A stretch of 64,000 nt of DNA from Campylobacter porcelli. Lineage in GTDB: Bacteria > Campylobacterota > Campylobacteria > Campylobacterales > Campylobacteraceae. The stretch lies in NCBI RefSeq assembly GCF_002139855.1, contig NZ_CP018789.1, forward strand, positions 1,364,001-1,428,000, read 5' to 3'. Below are positions 26,979 to 36,343 of the stretch, one piece after another. Numbering within the stretch: position 1 is the first letter of the stretch; every line of letters starts with the position of its first letter. Both the position numbers and the translations under genes were made by a program. A model generated the notes under the pieces. That model made no database searches and was not told where the DNA came from. It was given only the letters and a program-made list of their open reading frames with translations.

Positions 26979-28451
26979 CTACTCAAACGAAATAGCAAAA
27001 ATCGCTGGTTTAATCAACTTTCTTATCTCATCTTTTAACATAAAGAAATTTTTTGCACCTTTTATATATAGCGTGTTAGAAAAGAAATCAAAGCTTATAT
27101 TTGGACTTAAACTCAAAGCACCAGCAAGACCAAGCAAAAAGCTAAGCCACCTAAGGGTATCAATATCTGGAAGTAAATTTTCTCCCAGAGTGTTTATAGC
27201 CTTGCCTTGATACTCTATCATAGCAGCTATCAAGGCCTTTTGCTGGTGAGTGTAGCCGTAATTCAACGCATTTTTAACCAAATACCCACTATGGGCATTT
27301 TCTGAATAAAATCCAATACTTCGCCCAATATTATAAAGCTTTGAGGCTACTATAAGCTCATTTAAATAGCTCGGTTTTAGCTTATGGAGTGGGGCTAAAA
27401 CCTCAAATAGAGCCTTTGCGTGCCTTGTAGTTGTGCTATTATCTCGTTTAGCAAATCTATCTTGAATACTTCTAAGACTTGGATTAAAACCTTTTGGGAA
27501 AGCTATTTTATGCTCTTGAGGCATCTTGATTAAATCTTTAGATTTTAAATTTGGACCAAGCAAATTAACTAAAAAGACACCCTCTCTAATCCCTACTCCA
27601 CTTGTATAAATCGTCTTAGCTTTTAAAATTTTAGCCGCATTAGAAAATATCATCGCACCTTGTCTAATGGTATCAAAGCGATCTTTTTTAATGGCTATGC
27701 TCTTTAAATCCAGCTCTTTATCGGTAGCTATTTTACTAATTAAATTTGCGTAATCACTATACTTATAGGTAAAATTATGAACTAATCTGATTTGATGATT
27801 TTGTAGCTGCATAATTGAGCTAGATATCGCCCTTAGACTTCCACCTATAGCGATCAAATCCCTACTAGCAAAATGCGGTGGAATTTTATTAATTATATCT
27901 TGGGTAAATCTCAAAGCCCCGTCTATATCATCTTTATCAAAAAATAGCTCCTTAAGCCTTACTGTACCCACATCTAAAGATATAAGATCAACAATCCTAC
28001 CATTACTAATTTTAGCAAGCTCTGTCGAGCCACCGCCAATATCAATAGTAGTAGCCTCATCAAGCGGACTAAGCAAATTCAAAGCAGCTATACCGCCATA
28101 AAATGCCTCCATATCGCCACTTATCACGCGTAGATTAAAGCCTAATTCTCTTTTTACTAAATTTATAAATGTATTTGAATTTGGTGCGTCTCTTAGGGCC
28201 GATGTGCCAGTGCATAAAATCTTGCTAACCTTATAAATATTTAAAAAATATTTAAATTCCCTAAAAGCATTTAAGACATTACTCATAGCCTCATCTTGTA
28301 AGACTCCGCCTTTTTCATATGCACCTTCCCCTAGTCTAACCTTAACCTTATACTCACGAAGTATGAAAAATCCAAGCCTACTTGTCCGCTCAAATATAGC
28401 CATTCTAGCTGAATTTGATCCCAAATCGATGACTGCAACTCTTTTTGACAT
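26979..28451 (-). CDS. ppx: Exopolyphosphatase / guanosine pentaphosphatase (Ppx/GppA)
   Basis: The protein hydrolyses polyphosphate or pppGpp. The 490 residues show the ASKHA ATPase core with DLGSNSARMAIFE at the N-terminus and the phosphate-2 motif TTIDIGGGSTELAK (about 133-146). A C-terminal HD-like helical domain follows. Campylobacter has two such proteins, and which one this is cannot be told. The gene is downstream of the histidine kinase and cosR and ends at the hairpin shared with bamA. Confidence 0.88.
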   Translation of the reverse strand: MSKRVAVIDLGSNSARMAIFERTSRLGFFILREYKVKVRLGEGAYEKGGVLQDEAMSNVLNAFREFKYFLNIYKVSKILCTGTSALRDAPNSNTFINLVKRELGFNLRVISGDMEAFYGGIAALNLLSPLDEATTIDIGGGSTELAKISNGRIVDLISLDVGTVRLKELFFDKDDIDGALRFTQDIINKIPPHFASRDLIAIGGSLRAISSSIMQLQNHQIRLVHNFTYKYSDYANLISKIATDKELDLKSIAIKKDRFDTIRQGAMIFSNAAKILKAKTIYTSGVGIREGVFLVNLLGPNLKSKDLIKMPQEHKIAFPKGFNPSLRSIQDRFAKRDNSTTTRHAKALFEVLAPLHKLKPSYLNELIVASKLYNIGRSIGFYSENAHSGYLVKNALNYGYTHQQKALIAAMIEYQGKAINTLGENLLPDIDTLRWLSFLLGLAGALSLSPNISFDFFSNTLYIKGAKNFFMLKDEIRKLIKPAIFAISFE

Positions 28452-28461
28452 TAAATCTCTT

Positions 28462-29733
28462 TTATTTTTTATACTTATTATTTCTAATTGGCAAGATAAA
28501 TGTAGCTATAGTCCCACTTCTATCTGTGCGATTTCGAAGCTCTATATTACCACCAAGAGCCTGAGCAGCACCCTTAGCTAGAAATAGCCCTAATCCAGCA
28601 CCACTGCTATTGCCATAACGCTTAAATGGCGCAAATAGATCCTTACTCTCATCAATTCCTATGCCCTCATCAATCACTTTAACTATAAATTCCCCATTAA
28701 TCAGCGTAGAATTTATATCAATAGTAGCTCCTTTTGGAGAGAATTTAATAGCATTTTGGACAAAATTTTGCAATACATGTAAAAATAGAGTAGGCTGAAT
28801 CATTATCCTTAAACTATGCGGTCTTAAACTCATCTTAATATTTTTATCATCGCCCTTTGCAAGAATCAAGAAGTTATTGCCAATTTCATTAATATAAGCT
28901 ATCATATCAGTCATCACCGGCTGCTCAAACTGTGCACCCTCTTGCCTACCAATTTCTAAAATAGAGCTAATCATCTTATTCATCTGATTGATGGCTTCAT
29001 TATTATTTTTTAGCGTTTCAATATATTTTTGAGTGTCTCTTTCTTTAATTAGCGTAACTTCATTTTTAGTTTTCATCACAGAAAGTGGCGTCTTAAGCTC
29101 ATGCGCAACTCCTATAAAAAGCTCTTTTTGATACTGAACAAATGTCAAAATTCTGCCAATTAGCCTATTTACCCCATCGTCTAAAGGCTTAAATTCAATC
29201 GGCAATTCACTAGTCTCCACCTCTTGTAAAAATCTCTCATTTAACTCTCCAAGCTTTAAGCAAAAAGAGCGGAGTGGAGCAAGTAGCATTCTAGATAAAA
29301 ATAGAGCATAAAATAGTATTAAGAATATCGCCGTTGCATTAATAATCAAAATATCAACCAAAATTTGCTCCACAATCAAACTATACTCGCTAGTATCTTT
29401 TGTAAGTATTAAAAGATGACTTTGATATGGATAATACAAAGTAAGATAGGTGGCATTATCATCTTTTGTAGTGATAAATTCAGCTCTAGTTAGATTGCTA
29501 TCATTAGGCACAATCTCTATAAGATCAAAATTTTTATTTTTATACTCTAGACTAAAGATATCTAATCTTGCTGAAATATTTTTAGCCTCAAGTGTTAGGC
29601 TTTGAACTACATTTTCAAAAATTGTAATCTTGATATAGTGATAAAGCATTACCGAAAATATGACAATTAGCATCGTAGAAGCAGATGCTAATTGCAGAGC
29701 GAATTTAGCTCTTAAGCTTTTTTGGGAAAACAA
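28462..29733 (-). CDS. Sensor histidine kinase next to cosR
   Basis: This 423-residue membrane kinase has two transmembrane helices (about 15-33 and 125-147) flanking a periplasmic sensor region of about 90 residues. The HisKA H-box is GVAHELKTPLSVM with His211. The N-box QNFVQNAIKFSPKG, VIDEGIGID and GAGLGLFLAK form the HATPase domain, so it should be active. The start is probably the TTG at 29733, overlapping the end of cosR by 22 bases; there is no clear ATG alternative. From memory, C. jejuni has a ferredoxin gene here instead, which makes the pairing notable. Confidence 0.88.
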   Translation of the reverse strand: MFSQKSLRAKFALQLASASTMLIVIFSVMLYHYIKITIFENVVQSLTLEAKNISARLDIFSLEYKNKNFDLIEIVPNDSNLTRAEFITTKDDNATYLTLYYPYQSHLLILTKDTSEYSLIVEQILVDILIINATAIFLILFYALFLSRMLLAPLRSFCLKLGELNERFLQEVETSELPIEFKPLDDGVNRLIGRILTFVQYQKELFIGVAHELKTPLSVMKTKNEVTLIKERDTQKYIETLKNNNEAINQMNKMISSILEIGRQEGAQFEQPVMTDMIAYINEIGNNFLILAKGDDKNIKMSLRPHSLRIMIQPTLFLHVLQNFVQNAIKFSPKGATIDINSTLINGEFIVKVIDEGIGIDESKDLFAPFKRYGNSSGAGLGLFLAKGAAQALGGNIELRNRTDRSGTIATFILPIRNNKYKK

Positions 29734-30383
29734 AATCTATATCCGCGGCGTCTTACTGTTTCTATTGTCGAAATATTTAGCGGTTTATCCATTTTTTGGC
29801 GAATTTGATTTATTGCTACCTCAATTACATTTGGAGTTACAAGCTCTGGCTCCTCCCAAATAGCATCCAAAAGCTGCTCTTTACTCACAATTTGATCGCT
29901 ATGTCTAGCTAGATGAGTTAATACCTCAAATGGCTTTCCTTTAAGCTCGATCTCTGTTCCTTGATATGTGATCTTTTCCTCATCTGGATCTATGGTAAGG
30001 TCGTCTATTTTAATCACATTTGTCCCGCCAAAGCGAAGTCTTGCTTCTAATCTAGCAACTAAAATATCAAAATCAAAAGGCTTTTTGATATAGTCATCAG
30101 CGCCAGCTTTAAATGCTTTGATTTCACTCTCTTTATCATCTTTTGCTGAGATGATCACCACAGATGTGCGTGGAGATTTTTGTTTAATAACATTGATTAA
30201 ATCAATACCATCTCCATCTGGAAGCATAAGATCACTAAGCACAAGATCGTAATTGCGAATACCGATGAAATACTCTGCGTCATTAAAATTTTCTGAATTA
30301 TCTGTTTGATAACCAAACTCCTGTAAGCCTTCAGCTATAGTTTTACCTAGCGTTGTCTCATCTTCTACTATCAAAATTCTCAT
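29712..30383 (-). CDS. cosR: OmpR-family response regulator CosR
   Basis: CosR is an essential oxidative-stress regulator in C. jejuni and an orthologue of H. pylori HsrA. The C-terminal winged helix (PFEVLTHLARHSDQIVSKEQ, then a VRRRGYRFCFPKK end) is nearly identical to what I recall of C. jejuni CosR. The receiver domain here has a canonical phospho-acceptor: Asp51 in LVLSDLMLPDGDG, with acidic residues at 7-8, Ser79 and Lys101. The C. jejuni protein is an atypical orphan lacking that Asp. The adjacent kinase fits a phosphorylated version. Confidence 0.9.
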   Translation of the reverse strand: MRILIVEDETTLGKTIAEGLQEFGYQTDNSENFNDAEYFIGIRNYDLVLSDLMLPDGDGIDLINVIKQKSPRTSVVIISAKDDKESEIKAFKAGADDYIKKPFDFDILVARLEARLRFGGTNVIKIDDLTIDPDEEKITYQGTEIELKGKPFEVLTHLARHSDQIVSKEQLLDAIWEEPELVTPNVIEVAINQIRQKMDKPLNISTIETVRRRGYRFCFPKKA

Positions 30384-30418
30384 TAGCTTTTCCTTAAAAG
30401 TAAAAAATTTAATGCGAA

Positions 30419-30424
30419 ATTATA
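30419..30424 (-). promoter_or_regulatory. Putative -10 box of cosR
   Basis: TATAAT (context GCTATAATTTCG) on the minus strand lies about 35 bases before the cosR ATG. Confidence 0.6.
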
Positions 30425-30464
30425 GCAAAATTTAAGCCAAAATTCAAGAAAATTTAAACAATTT

Positions 30465-30782
30465 TTAATAATTCTTTACTATTTTTGCTCCGACTACAGC
30501 ATTTGAAATGATATTAATCTTTGAAATTTTCATATAAAATTTTTTTAAAGTAGGATAAAGGTCTTTAAATTTAGTAGAAAAATACTCAAGCGCATCTTCT
30601 ACCTTATAAAATTTTTGATGGTTAAACTCTTCTTGGGTAATCTTACAAACAACTGCATAATCCACAAATTCACTAGCTTGAAATTCCATACTAACGCAGA
30701 TCTTTTGTAAACTTACTCTTTCAAAATCCAAAAGACCAATTATAGTATCAAATTCAAGCTCATCAACAAAAACGCTAATCAA
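30465..30782 (-). CDS. folB: Dihydroneopterin aldolase-like protein
   Basis: FolB splits dihydroneopterin in folate synthesis. The 105-residue protein matches the family in size and start (FVDELEFDTIIGLLDFERVS, the IIG(V/L)xxxER signature). DYAVV is in the middle and SNAVVGAKIVKNY is at the end. Similarity looks weak but consistent, and this gene follows cosR in C. jejuni too, from memory. It overlaps the plsY end by 4 bases. Confidence 0.75.
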   Translation of the reverse strand: MISVFVDELEFDTIIGLLDFERVSLQKICVSMEFQASEFVDYAVVCKITQEEFNHQKFYKVEDALEYFSTKFKDLYPTLKKFYMKISKINIISNAVVGAKIVKNY

Positions 30783-31396
30783 ATAACCTTACTTTCAGCA
30801 CCGCTAAGAAGACGCTTAATATTTGGCAAATGCTTATAAACCACTACAAACGCAATTATCAAAACTGGAGCATGAGTATTGATATGTGGCATATCATAAT
30901 GCAATATAAATGATGAAACCACCATAGCTAGTAGGGCAAAAAGCGAGGCTAAGCTAGATATTTTAAGCACTTTACCAGTTATAAACCATACAGTAACTGC
31001 GATTATAAGCTCAACTGGTAAAAAATATGCCAAAACTCCAGCCCCAGTAGCAATCCCCTTGCCACCTTCAAACATCAAATAAGGCGAAAAGCAGTGGCCC
31101 ACAACAGCCAAAACCCCCATCGCCCAAAGAGTAGAAATATCAAGATTAAATACAAATTGCCCTATTAAAATCGGCAATATCCCCTTTAGAGCATCACAAA
31201 TAATAGTCAAAATAGCAAGCTTTTTAGCTAAAGTTGGGTTATCTTGCTTTATCACTCTTAAAACATTTGTCGCGCCTATGCTCTTACTACCGCTTTTTTT
31301 GATATTTACACCACCAAAAAGCAGTCCAAAAAGCAGTCCAAAAGGCACCGCCCCAATTAAATAAGCCAATAAATAGGCTATTAAATTCTCATTCAT
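30779..31396 (-). CDS. plsY: Acyl-phosphate:glycerol-3-phosphate acyltransferase PlsY
   Basis: PlsY acylates glycerol-3-phosphate using the acyl-phosphate made by PlsX. The 205-residue protein is a multi-pass membrane protein with the three family motifs: SGSKSIGATNVLR, GHCFSPYLMFEGGKGIATG, and a C-terminal HLPNIKRLLSG. I moved the start to the ATG at 31396, which has GGAGAG upstream and directly follows the fabH stop. It completes the plsX-fabH-plsY lipid block. Confidence 0.94.
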   Translation of the reverse strand: MNENLIAYLLAYLIGAVPFGLLFGLLFGGVNIKKSGSKSIGATNVLRVIKQDNPTLAKKLAILTIICDALKGILPILIGQFVFNLDISTLWAMGVLAVVGHCFSPYLMFEGGKGIATGAGVLAYFLPVELIIAVTVWFITGKVLKISSLASLFALLAMVVSSFILHYDMPHINTHAPVLIIAFVVVYKHLPNIKRLLSGAESKVI

Positions 31397-31397
31397 A

Positions 31398-32384
31398 TTA
31401 CTCTCCACCAAAATGAAGTAACGCTGAACCCCAAGTAAATCCACCACCAAAAGCATCAAGCAGCATTAATGAACCATTTTTTAATCTACCGCTCTCATAG
31501 GCCTCATTCATCGCCATAGGTATAGAAGCCGAGCTTGTATTGCCATATTTTTGCACAGTTACAACGCACTTAGAATCACTAAAATTTAACCTTTGCTTCA
31601 CAGCTTCTATTATCCTTAAATTTGCTTGATGAGGAATAAAAAGATCAACTCTATCAGGGGAAATTTGATTTTTTTCTAAAATATCAACTACATCTTTTGT
31701 TAGGGTATTTACGGCAATTTTAAAGACATCATTGCCAGACATTTTCATAAAATTTAATTTATTATCAATAGTATGGCTATTTGCTGGATTTACTATAGCA
31801 CACCCAGGAGTTATAAGCAGATCTCCCTTACTCCCATCGCTAGAGGTATGAACATCAATAATTGGATTAATGTTAGAAGCACTTATCACAGCAGCCCCCG
31901 CACCATCGCCAAACAATATACAAATACTCCTATCGCTCCAATCCATAATAGTGCTAGTCTTTTCAGCACCTACTATTAAAATATTTTTCTTTGCGCCGCT
32001 TTCTATCATGGATTTAGCAAGGTCTAAAAGATAGATAAAGCCCGTACAAGCCGCACTTATATCAAATGCGGTTATATCTTTTAATCCAAGCTTATTAGCA
32101 ATCACACACGCAGTAGATGGCATACAAAAATAATCTGGAGTAATAGTAGCACAAACAATAGCATCAATATCACTTTTATCCAAATTTGAACGCTCCAAAG
32201 CTTGTAAAGCTGCTTTATAGCCAAGATCGCTTGTAAATTCATCCTTAGCAATTCGTCGCTCTTGGATACCGGTGCGTTTTCTAATCCACTCATCGCTAGT
32301 ATCTACCATCTTTTCTAGATCGAAATTTGTAAGAATATTCTCAGGAGCATAAGCTCCAATAGATATTAATGAAGCTTTAATCAT
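31398..32384 (-). CDS. fabH: 3-oxoacyl-ACP synthase III (FabH)
   Basis: FabH condenses acetyl-CoA with malonyl-ACP to start fatty acid synthesis. The 328-residue protein has the Cys-His-Asn triad: Cys113 in [11 protein letters not shown], His in [11 protein letters not shown] and Asn in [10 protein letters not shown]. It overlaps plsX by 4 bases and abuts plsY. Confidence 0.96.
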   Translation of the reverse strand: MIKASLISIGAYAPENILTNFDLEKMVDTSDEWIRKRTGIQERRIAKDEFTSDLGYKAALQALERSNLDKSDIDAIVCATITPDYFCMPSTACVIANKLGLKDITAFDISAACTGFIYLLDLAKSMIESGAKKNILIVGAEKTSTIMDWSDRSICILFGDGAGAAVISASNINPIIDVHTSSDGSKGDLLITPGCAIVNPANSHTIDNKLNFMKMSGNDVFKIAVNTLTKDVVDILEKNQISPDRVDLFIPHQANLRIIEAVKQRLNFSDSKCVVTVQKYGNTSSASIPMAMNEAYESGRLKNGSLMLLDAFGGGFTWGSALLHFGGE

Positions 32385-33373
32385 TTTTCAAACTTTGTAA
32401 GCTCATCTAAAATTACCTTATTTATATTTGATTCTGAGAATTTTAGGGCTTGAAAAATTGCATTTTTTATGGCTTTTGGGTTAGATTTGCCATGACTTAT
32501 AATCACACACTCCTTAACCCCCAAAAGTGGTGCACCACCATATTCATCATAATCAATCTGATTTTTAAGCCTTTTAAAAACGCCCTTCATAAGCGTCGCA
32601 CCAAAAATAGCAAGTAGCGACTTTTTGATATTCTGCTTAATAATTTTAGTAATCGCACTAGCTACGCCTTCGCTAGTTTTTAATAGTATATTACCGACAA
32701 AACCATCACATATAATAACATCAACACTCCCATCAAAAATTTGATTACCCTCTACATTTCCGATGAAACTATCGAGTTTTTTAAGCATATCAAATGCCTC
32801 TTTTGTGATCTCATTTCCTTTACAATCCTCTTCGCCATTACTAAGTAGGCCTATTTTGGGATTATTGATTTTCATAATCTCCTTAGCATAAGCATAACCC
32901 ATAATAGCAAATTCAAATAAATTTTCCGCCTTGCAATCTACATTTGCGCCCACATCTAAAACAAGAGTTTTTTTATTAGTTTGTGTTGTAGGCATTAAAG
33001 TAGCAATAGCAGGCCTGCTAATACCTTTAAGCCTTCCTATACGCAAAGTAGCTAAGCTCATACTAGCACCACTATGACCAGCAGATACAACGGCTTTGCA
33101 CTCACTATTTCGCACTAACTCAACGGCCTTATATATGCTACTATCTTTGCGTTTTAGCACATCAGTTGCACTCTCATCCATAGCAAAGATTTCACTAGAT
33201 TGAATAAAGGTTATAAATTTCAAATACTTCTGTGGTATAAGGGATCTTAGCTTAGCTTCATCTCCAACTAAATAAGCTTGAAATTCTCTTAGCTTTAAAG
33301 CCTCAATCACTCCAGCTATAATCGGCTCAGCACCAAAATCCCCGCCCATAGCGTCAATTGCTATTTTTGTCAT
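32381..33373 (-). CDS. plsX: Phosphate acyltransferase PlsX
   Basis: PlsX converts acyl-ACP to acyl-phosphate at the membrane surface. The 330-residue protein starts with [16 protein letters not shown] and has [13 protein letters not shown] and [16 protein letters not shown], the family signatures. It lies 8 bases from rpmF and overlaps fabH, the widespread rpmF-plsX-fabH arrangement. Confidence 0.96.
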   Translation of the reverse strand: MTKIAIDAMGGDFGAEPIIAGVIEALKLREFQAYLVGDEAKLRSLIPQKYLKFITFIQSSEIFAMDESATDVLKRKDSSIYKAVELVRNSECKAVVSAGHSGASMSLATLRIGRLKGISRPAIATLMPTTQTNKKTLVLDVGANVDCKAENLFEFAIMGYAYAKEIMKINNPKIGLLSNGEEDCKGNEITKEAFDMLKKLDSFIGNVEGNQIFDGSVDVIICDGFVGNILLKTSEGVASAITKIIKQNIKKSLLAIFGATLMKGVFKRLKNQIDYDEYGGAPLLGVKECVIISHGKSNPKAIKNAIFQALKFSESNINKVILDELTKFEK

Positions 33374-33381
33374 TATCTATA

Positions 33382-33528
33382 TTAATACTCGCCAGTTGTT
33401 CTATTTACACGATGAGGCATTTTCCAGCTGCCATCTTTGTCTTTTACAGGCATAGGTAATGTAACTTTATAGTGAGTTCTGCGTTTTGCTGCTCTAGTAT
33501 GACTCACTCTACGCTTAGGTACTGCCAT
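33382..33528 (-). CDS. rpmF: 50S ribosomal protein L32
   Basis: The 48-residue basic protein begins [20 protein letters not shown] and ends VNRTTGEY, the standard L32 pattern for this group. No zinc cysteines are seen, so it is the cysteine-free type. A GGAG ribosome binding site precedes the ATG. It sits between the DUF177 gene and plsX, the common context. Confidence 0.95.
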   Translation of the reverse strand: MAVPKRRVSHTRAAKRRTHYKVTLPMPVKDKDGSWKMPHRVNRTTGEY

Positions 33529-33529
33529 T

Positions 33530-33895
33530 TTACTCTCCTTCTAAAATTTTACAATTATCACAATAAAAATAGTCGCTTTTAAAGGCTTCTAACTCACTAA
33601 TTAAAATTTCATCAGTATCAATCTGTCCGTCGTAAAATTCAATAGTATTGCTTAGTTCATTATCAATATCTTTATATATGCCATCGCTTAAATTTAGGTT
33701 TAACTCTTCATCTAAATTTAAAACTATATCAGCTCCACAACGATCGCAAATATGCTCTAATTTACCACTGAGTTTTCCGCTACATTTAGCCAAATTTAGG
33801 GAAGATTTTTTGATACTTCCACTAAATTCAACCATATCAATACTGCTTTGAAAATTAACAGGTGTATTGCTTAGCCTATCAAAGCGAATTTTCAA
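33530..33895 (-). CDS. DUF177 (YceD-like) protein
   Basis: The 121-residue acidic protein has two cysteine pairs, CDRCGAD (about 50) and [10 protein letters not shown] at the C-terminus, which probably bind zinc. DUF177/YceD proteins are encoded directly before rpmF in most bacteria and are linked to 23S rRNA accumulation in some. It abuts rpmF, 1 base apart, so it is in the lipid/L32 operon. Confidence 0.85.
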   Translation of the reverse strand: MKIRFDRLSNTPVNFQSSIDMVEFSGSIKKSSLNLAKCSGKLSGKLEHICDRCGADIVLNLDEELNLNLSDGIYKDIDNELSNTIEFYDGQIDTDEILISELEAFKSDYFYCDNCKILEGE

Positions 33896-33904
33896 TATTA
33901 AACC

Positions 33905-34318
33905 TTAAAGGATCTCTGTATTAGCAAAGAAAAACGCAATTTCGATTTTAGCATTTTCTAAGCTATCGCTACCATGAACTGCATTTGCATCAATGCTATC
34001 TGCAAAATCAGCTCTAATAGTCCCAGGTGCAGCCTCTTTAGGGTTTGTAGCACCCATTAATTCCCTATTTTTAAGCACTGCATTTTCGCCCTCAAGCACC
34101 ATTACAACTACTGGACCACTAGTCATAAACTCAACTAAGTCATTATAAAATGGTCTGCTAGCATGCACTTCATAAAATTTTTTAGCGTTTTCTACGCTTA
34201 ATTGCAGTTTTTTAACTGCTGCGATTCTAAGCCCATTGCTTTCGAATCTATCTATAATTTTACCTATTACACCCTTTTTGGTTGCGTCAGGCTTGATTAT
34301 CGATAGAGTTTTTTCCAT
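33905..34318 (-). CDS. ndk: Nucleoside diphosphate kinase
   Basis: Ndk balances nucleoside triphosphate pools. The 137-residue protein has the start [20 protein letters not shown], the active-site His in [12 protein letters not shown] (about 117) and the usual length. It begins the leftward ndk-DUF177-rpmF-plsX-fabH-plsY series and has its own -10 box at 34354-34359. Confidence 0.96.
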   Translation of the reverse strand: MEKTLSIIKPDATKKGVIGKIIDRFESNGLRIAAVKKLQLSVENAKKFYEVHASRPFYNDLVEFMTSGPVVVMVLEGENAVLKNRELMGATNPKEAAPGTIRADFADSIDANAVHGSDSLENAKIEIAFFFANTEIL

Positions 34319-34353
34319 ATAGATCTCCTACAATAAGGTTTTTTAAAAGCGTG

Positions 34354-34359
34354 ATTATA
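34354..34359 (-). promoter_or_regulatory. Putative -10 box of ndk
   Basis: TATAAT (context TTGATATAATCAC) on the minus strand lies about 35 bases before the ndk ATG. Confidence 0.6.
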
Positions 34360-34406
34360 TCAAAACTAAACTTAAAAAAATAGTAATCTTTATAATTTAA
34401 ATTAAA

Positions 34407-34691
34407 TTAAGCTACTACCGCGTTTGTGCCATCTCTTAACTCTTCGCCGATATCACTTCTGCTTGGCTGTCCTGAAACCACCCCGCTCCACACGATACAA
34501 CCATCAGTTGGACAGGCGTTTGCACAGGCTGGCTCATCATTATGACCTACACACTCAACGCATTTATCAGCATATACATAATACGCATCTTCGCCAGTTG
34601 GGTTATCTGCATCATCTACAATTGCACCTACTGGGCACTCATCAATACAAGAACCACAACTAATACAAATATCAGTAATTTTTACCGCCAT
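34407..34691 (-). CDS. fdxA: 2[4Fe-4S] ferredoxin
   Basis: The 94-residue protein carries one cluster motif CISCGSCIDECPVGAI and a second with a long insertion, CVECVGHNDEPACANACPTDG, typical of the Alvin-type ferredoxins of Campylobacterota. The start is the ATG at 34691 after AAGGAGAG; an upstream extension is not supported. It resembles the iron-regulated, aerotolerance-linked FdxA of C. jejuni by position between ndk and motB. There, ahpC lies divergently; here it does not. Confidence 0.88.
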   Translation of the reverse strand: MAVKITDICISCGSCIDECPVGAIVDDADNPTGEDAYYVYADKCVECVGHNDEPACANACPTDGCIVWSGVVSGQPSRSDIGEELRDGTNAVVA

Positions 34692-34766
34692 CTTACTCTC
34701 CTTAAATTTAAATAGATCTGGGCGGTAGGTTATCAAATTTAAACTTATATATAACTTAATATGAAA

Positions 34767-34781
34767 TGATAATGATTATTA
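34767..34781 (-). promoter_or_regulatory. Fur-box-like palindrome upstream of the ferredoxin gene
   Basis: TGATAATGATTATTA matches the 7-1-7 Fur consensus (TGATAAT-N-ATTATCA) at 13 of 14 arm positions. It lies about 76 bases before the ferredoxin ATG, upstream of a TATATAAG -10-like region, and touches the end of motB. C. jejuni fdxA is iron-responsive, so the location makes sense. A match by chance is possible in such AT-rich DNA. Confidence 0.5.
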
Positions 34782-35495
34782 CTTAAGCTCACTAAGTATA
34801 TCTAAAACTGATTTTTGCAAAGCCTTATCTTTAACATCTATTTTAAAATATATTTTAGCAATTTTTAAATCACTATTTATTATATTTACACTATCTCCAA
34901 ATGATGTAATTCTCATTCTCTTGCTCTCCACACCACCATTTGCAAGCATTGTAAATACGCTATAAGCACGCTCGATTCCTAGCCTATAATCAGTCTCATA
35001 ATCGCCAAAATCATCAGCATATCCTCTAATATCCACCACTACCGATTCTGGAATTTTATTAATAATCATAGCTACAATATTGATAAAGTTTATCATATCT
35101 GGATTATAAATTTTGGAGCTTTGGTAATCAAATTTAATACTCGCTGGCAAATCAATTGCCACTTGATTTTCAGCTTGATCTAGCGTAACTTTATATCTTT
35201 CATTATTTAAATTTACATTTACAGATGTTTGATTTTGCGCCTGCACCGCTATACTAGGGCTATCAAACTCCTTGCTGCTATTTGATGTTTTGCTGCTTTC
35301 TTTAAGAGATTTGGTATCTGGAAATTCAAATATCTTTATAAACTCTGTTTTAAGTGCTTCAACCTTAGCCTTATTCACCGCTGAAATCGCATAAAGTGCG
35401 ATGAAAAGAGCCAAAAGCAAAGAGAGAAAATCTGCATAAGGCACAGCCCACTTCTCACCTGCTGGACACTCTGGACATTTTTTCTTCTTCGCCAT
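34779..35495 (-). CDS. motB: Flagellar motor stator protein MotB
   Basis: MotB anchors the stator to peptidoglycan and carries the proton-binding Asp. The 238-residue protein has WAVPYADFLSLLLALFIALY with Asp22 at the start of the single transmembrane helix. The periplasmic OmpA-like domain includes FDYQSSKI and VVDIRGYADDFGDYETDY. It follows motA by 8 bases. Confidence 0.95.
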   Translation of the reverse strand: MAKKKKCPECPAGEKWAVPYADFLSLLLALFIALYAISAVNKAKVEALKTEFIKIFEFPDTKSLKESSKTSNSSKEFDSPSIAVQAQNQTSVNVNLNNERYKVTLDQAENQVAIDLPASIKFDYQSSKIYNPDMINFINIVAMIINKIPESVVVDIRGYADDFGDYETDYRLGIERAYSVFTMLANGGVESKRMRITSFGDSVNIINSDLKIAKIYFKIDVKDKALQKSVLDILSELK

Positions 35496-35503
35496 ATTTT
35501 ACC

Positions 35504-36274
35504 TTAATTAAATTGTGAATTTCTTGGTTCGTTTTTGTCTAAAAAGTTAAATAATTTTGCCTCTAAGCTCCTTGGATTTGCCCCTTCAGCAATGCCTACT
35601 AACGCTTCTAAAATCATAACTTTTTCTTTTACTATATCCTTTGCATTTCCCATTATCTTCATTCCCCAAGGCCCAAAAAATGCGTATGCCCCCATAATTC
35701 CCGTAACGGTCGCTGTAAATGCCCCAGCGATACCAGCTGCCATAGCTGCAGGATTATCTAATAATTGAAGTGCAAGCATAAGCCCCATAACCGCACCAAC
35801 TAGCCCAAATGTCGGACAACTCTCACCTGTGCGTATCCAAAAGTGCCCACACTCATGATAATACTCCTCAGTTGTCTCAATAGATAGCTCCAAATGCTCC
35901 TTAACCTCATCAATAGGCTGACCATCTACTAGCATGCTAAGACCGGTTTTTAAAAATTCATCATCTATTGTAGCAGCTTTTTGCTCTAGTGAGAGAATTC
36001 CATTTTTCCTAGCTAAAGTGCTATACTCCACAAGCTCAGTAATCCTAGCACCCATATCCACTCCAGAGCCTTTAAAAGCAACTTTAAGCTCCTTAAAAGC
36101 TGCTTTGATATATTTCTTATTTGTTGCAGTCATAGCTGAGAATAGAGCCGTAGGAATAACGATAAGAACAGAACTAATATGTAAAACATGTAAAGGATTG
36201 CCACCTTCTAAAATATCGCCCACAGATATACTCGTAATAGCAAGCACCATTCCTAAAATAGTAGAAAGATCCAT
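35504..36274 (-). CDS. motA: Flagellar motor stator protein MotA
   Basis: MotA forms the proton channel with MotB and contacts FliG. The 256-residue protein has four transmembrane helices, two near the N-terminus and two after residue 145 (FGLVGAVMGLMLALQLL and the following helix), with the large cytoplasmic loop between. I use the ATG at 36274 (MDLSTILGMVLAITSI), which gives the usual N-terminus. The longer reading adds a leader with no match to the family. Confidence 0.95.
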   Translation of the reverse strand: MDLSTILGMVLAITSISVGDILEGGNPLHVLHISSVLIVIPTALFSAMTATNKKYIKAAFKELKVAFKGSGVDMGARITELVEYSTLARKNGILSLEQKAATIDDEFLKTGLSMLVDGQPIDEVKEHLELSIETTEEYYHECGHFWIRTGESCPTFGLVGAVMGLMLALQLLDNPAAMAAGIAGAFTATVTGIMGAYAFFGPWGMKIMGNAKDIVKEKVMILEALVGIAEGANPRSLEAKLFNFLDKNEPRNSQFN

Positions 36275-36343
36275 AAAAACCCCATTTAAAAAAAATATTA
36301 AATTATTACATAAAGTAACCAAAATTTAACTGAATTTGGCAAA

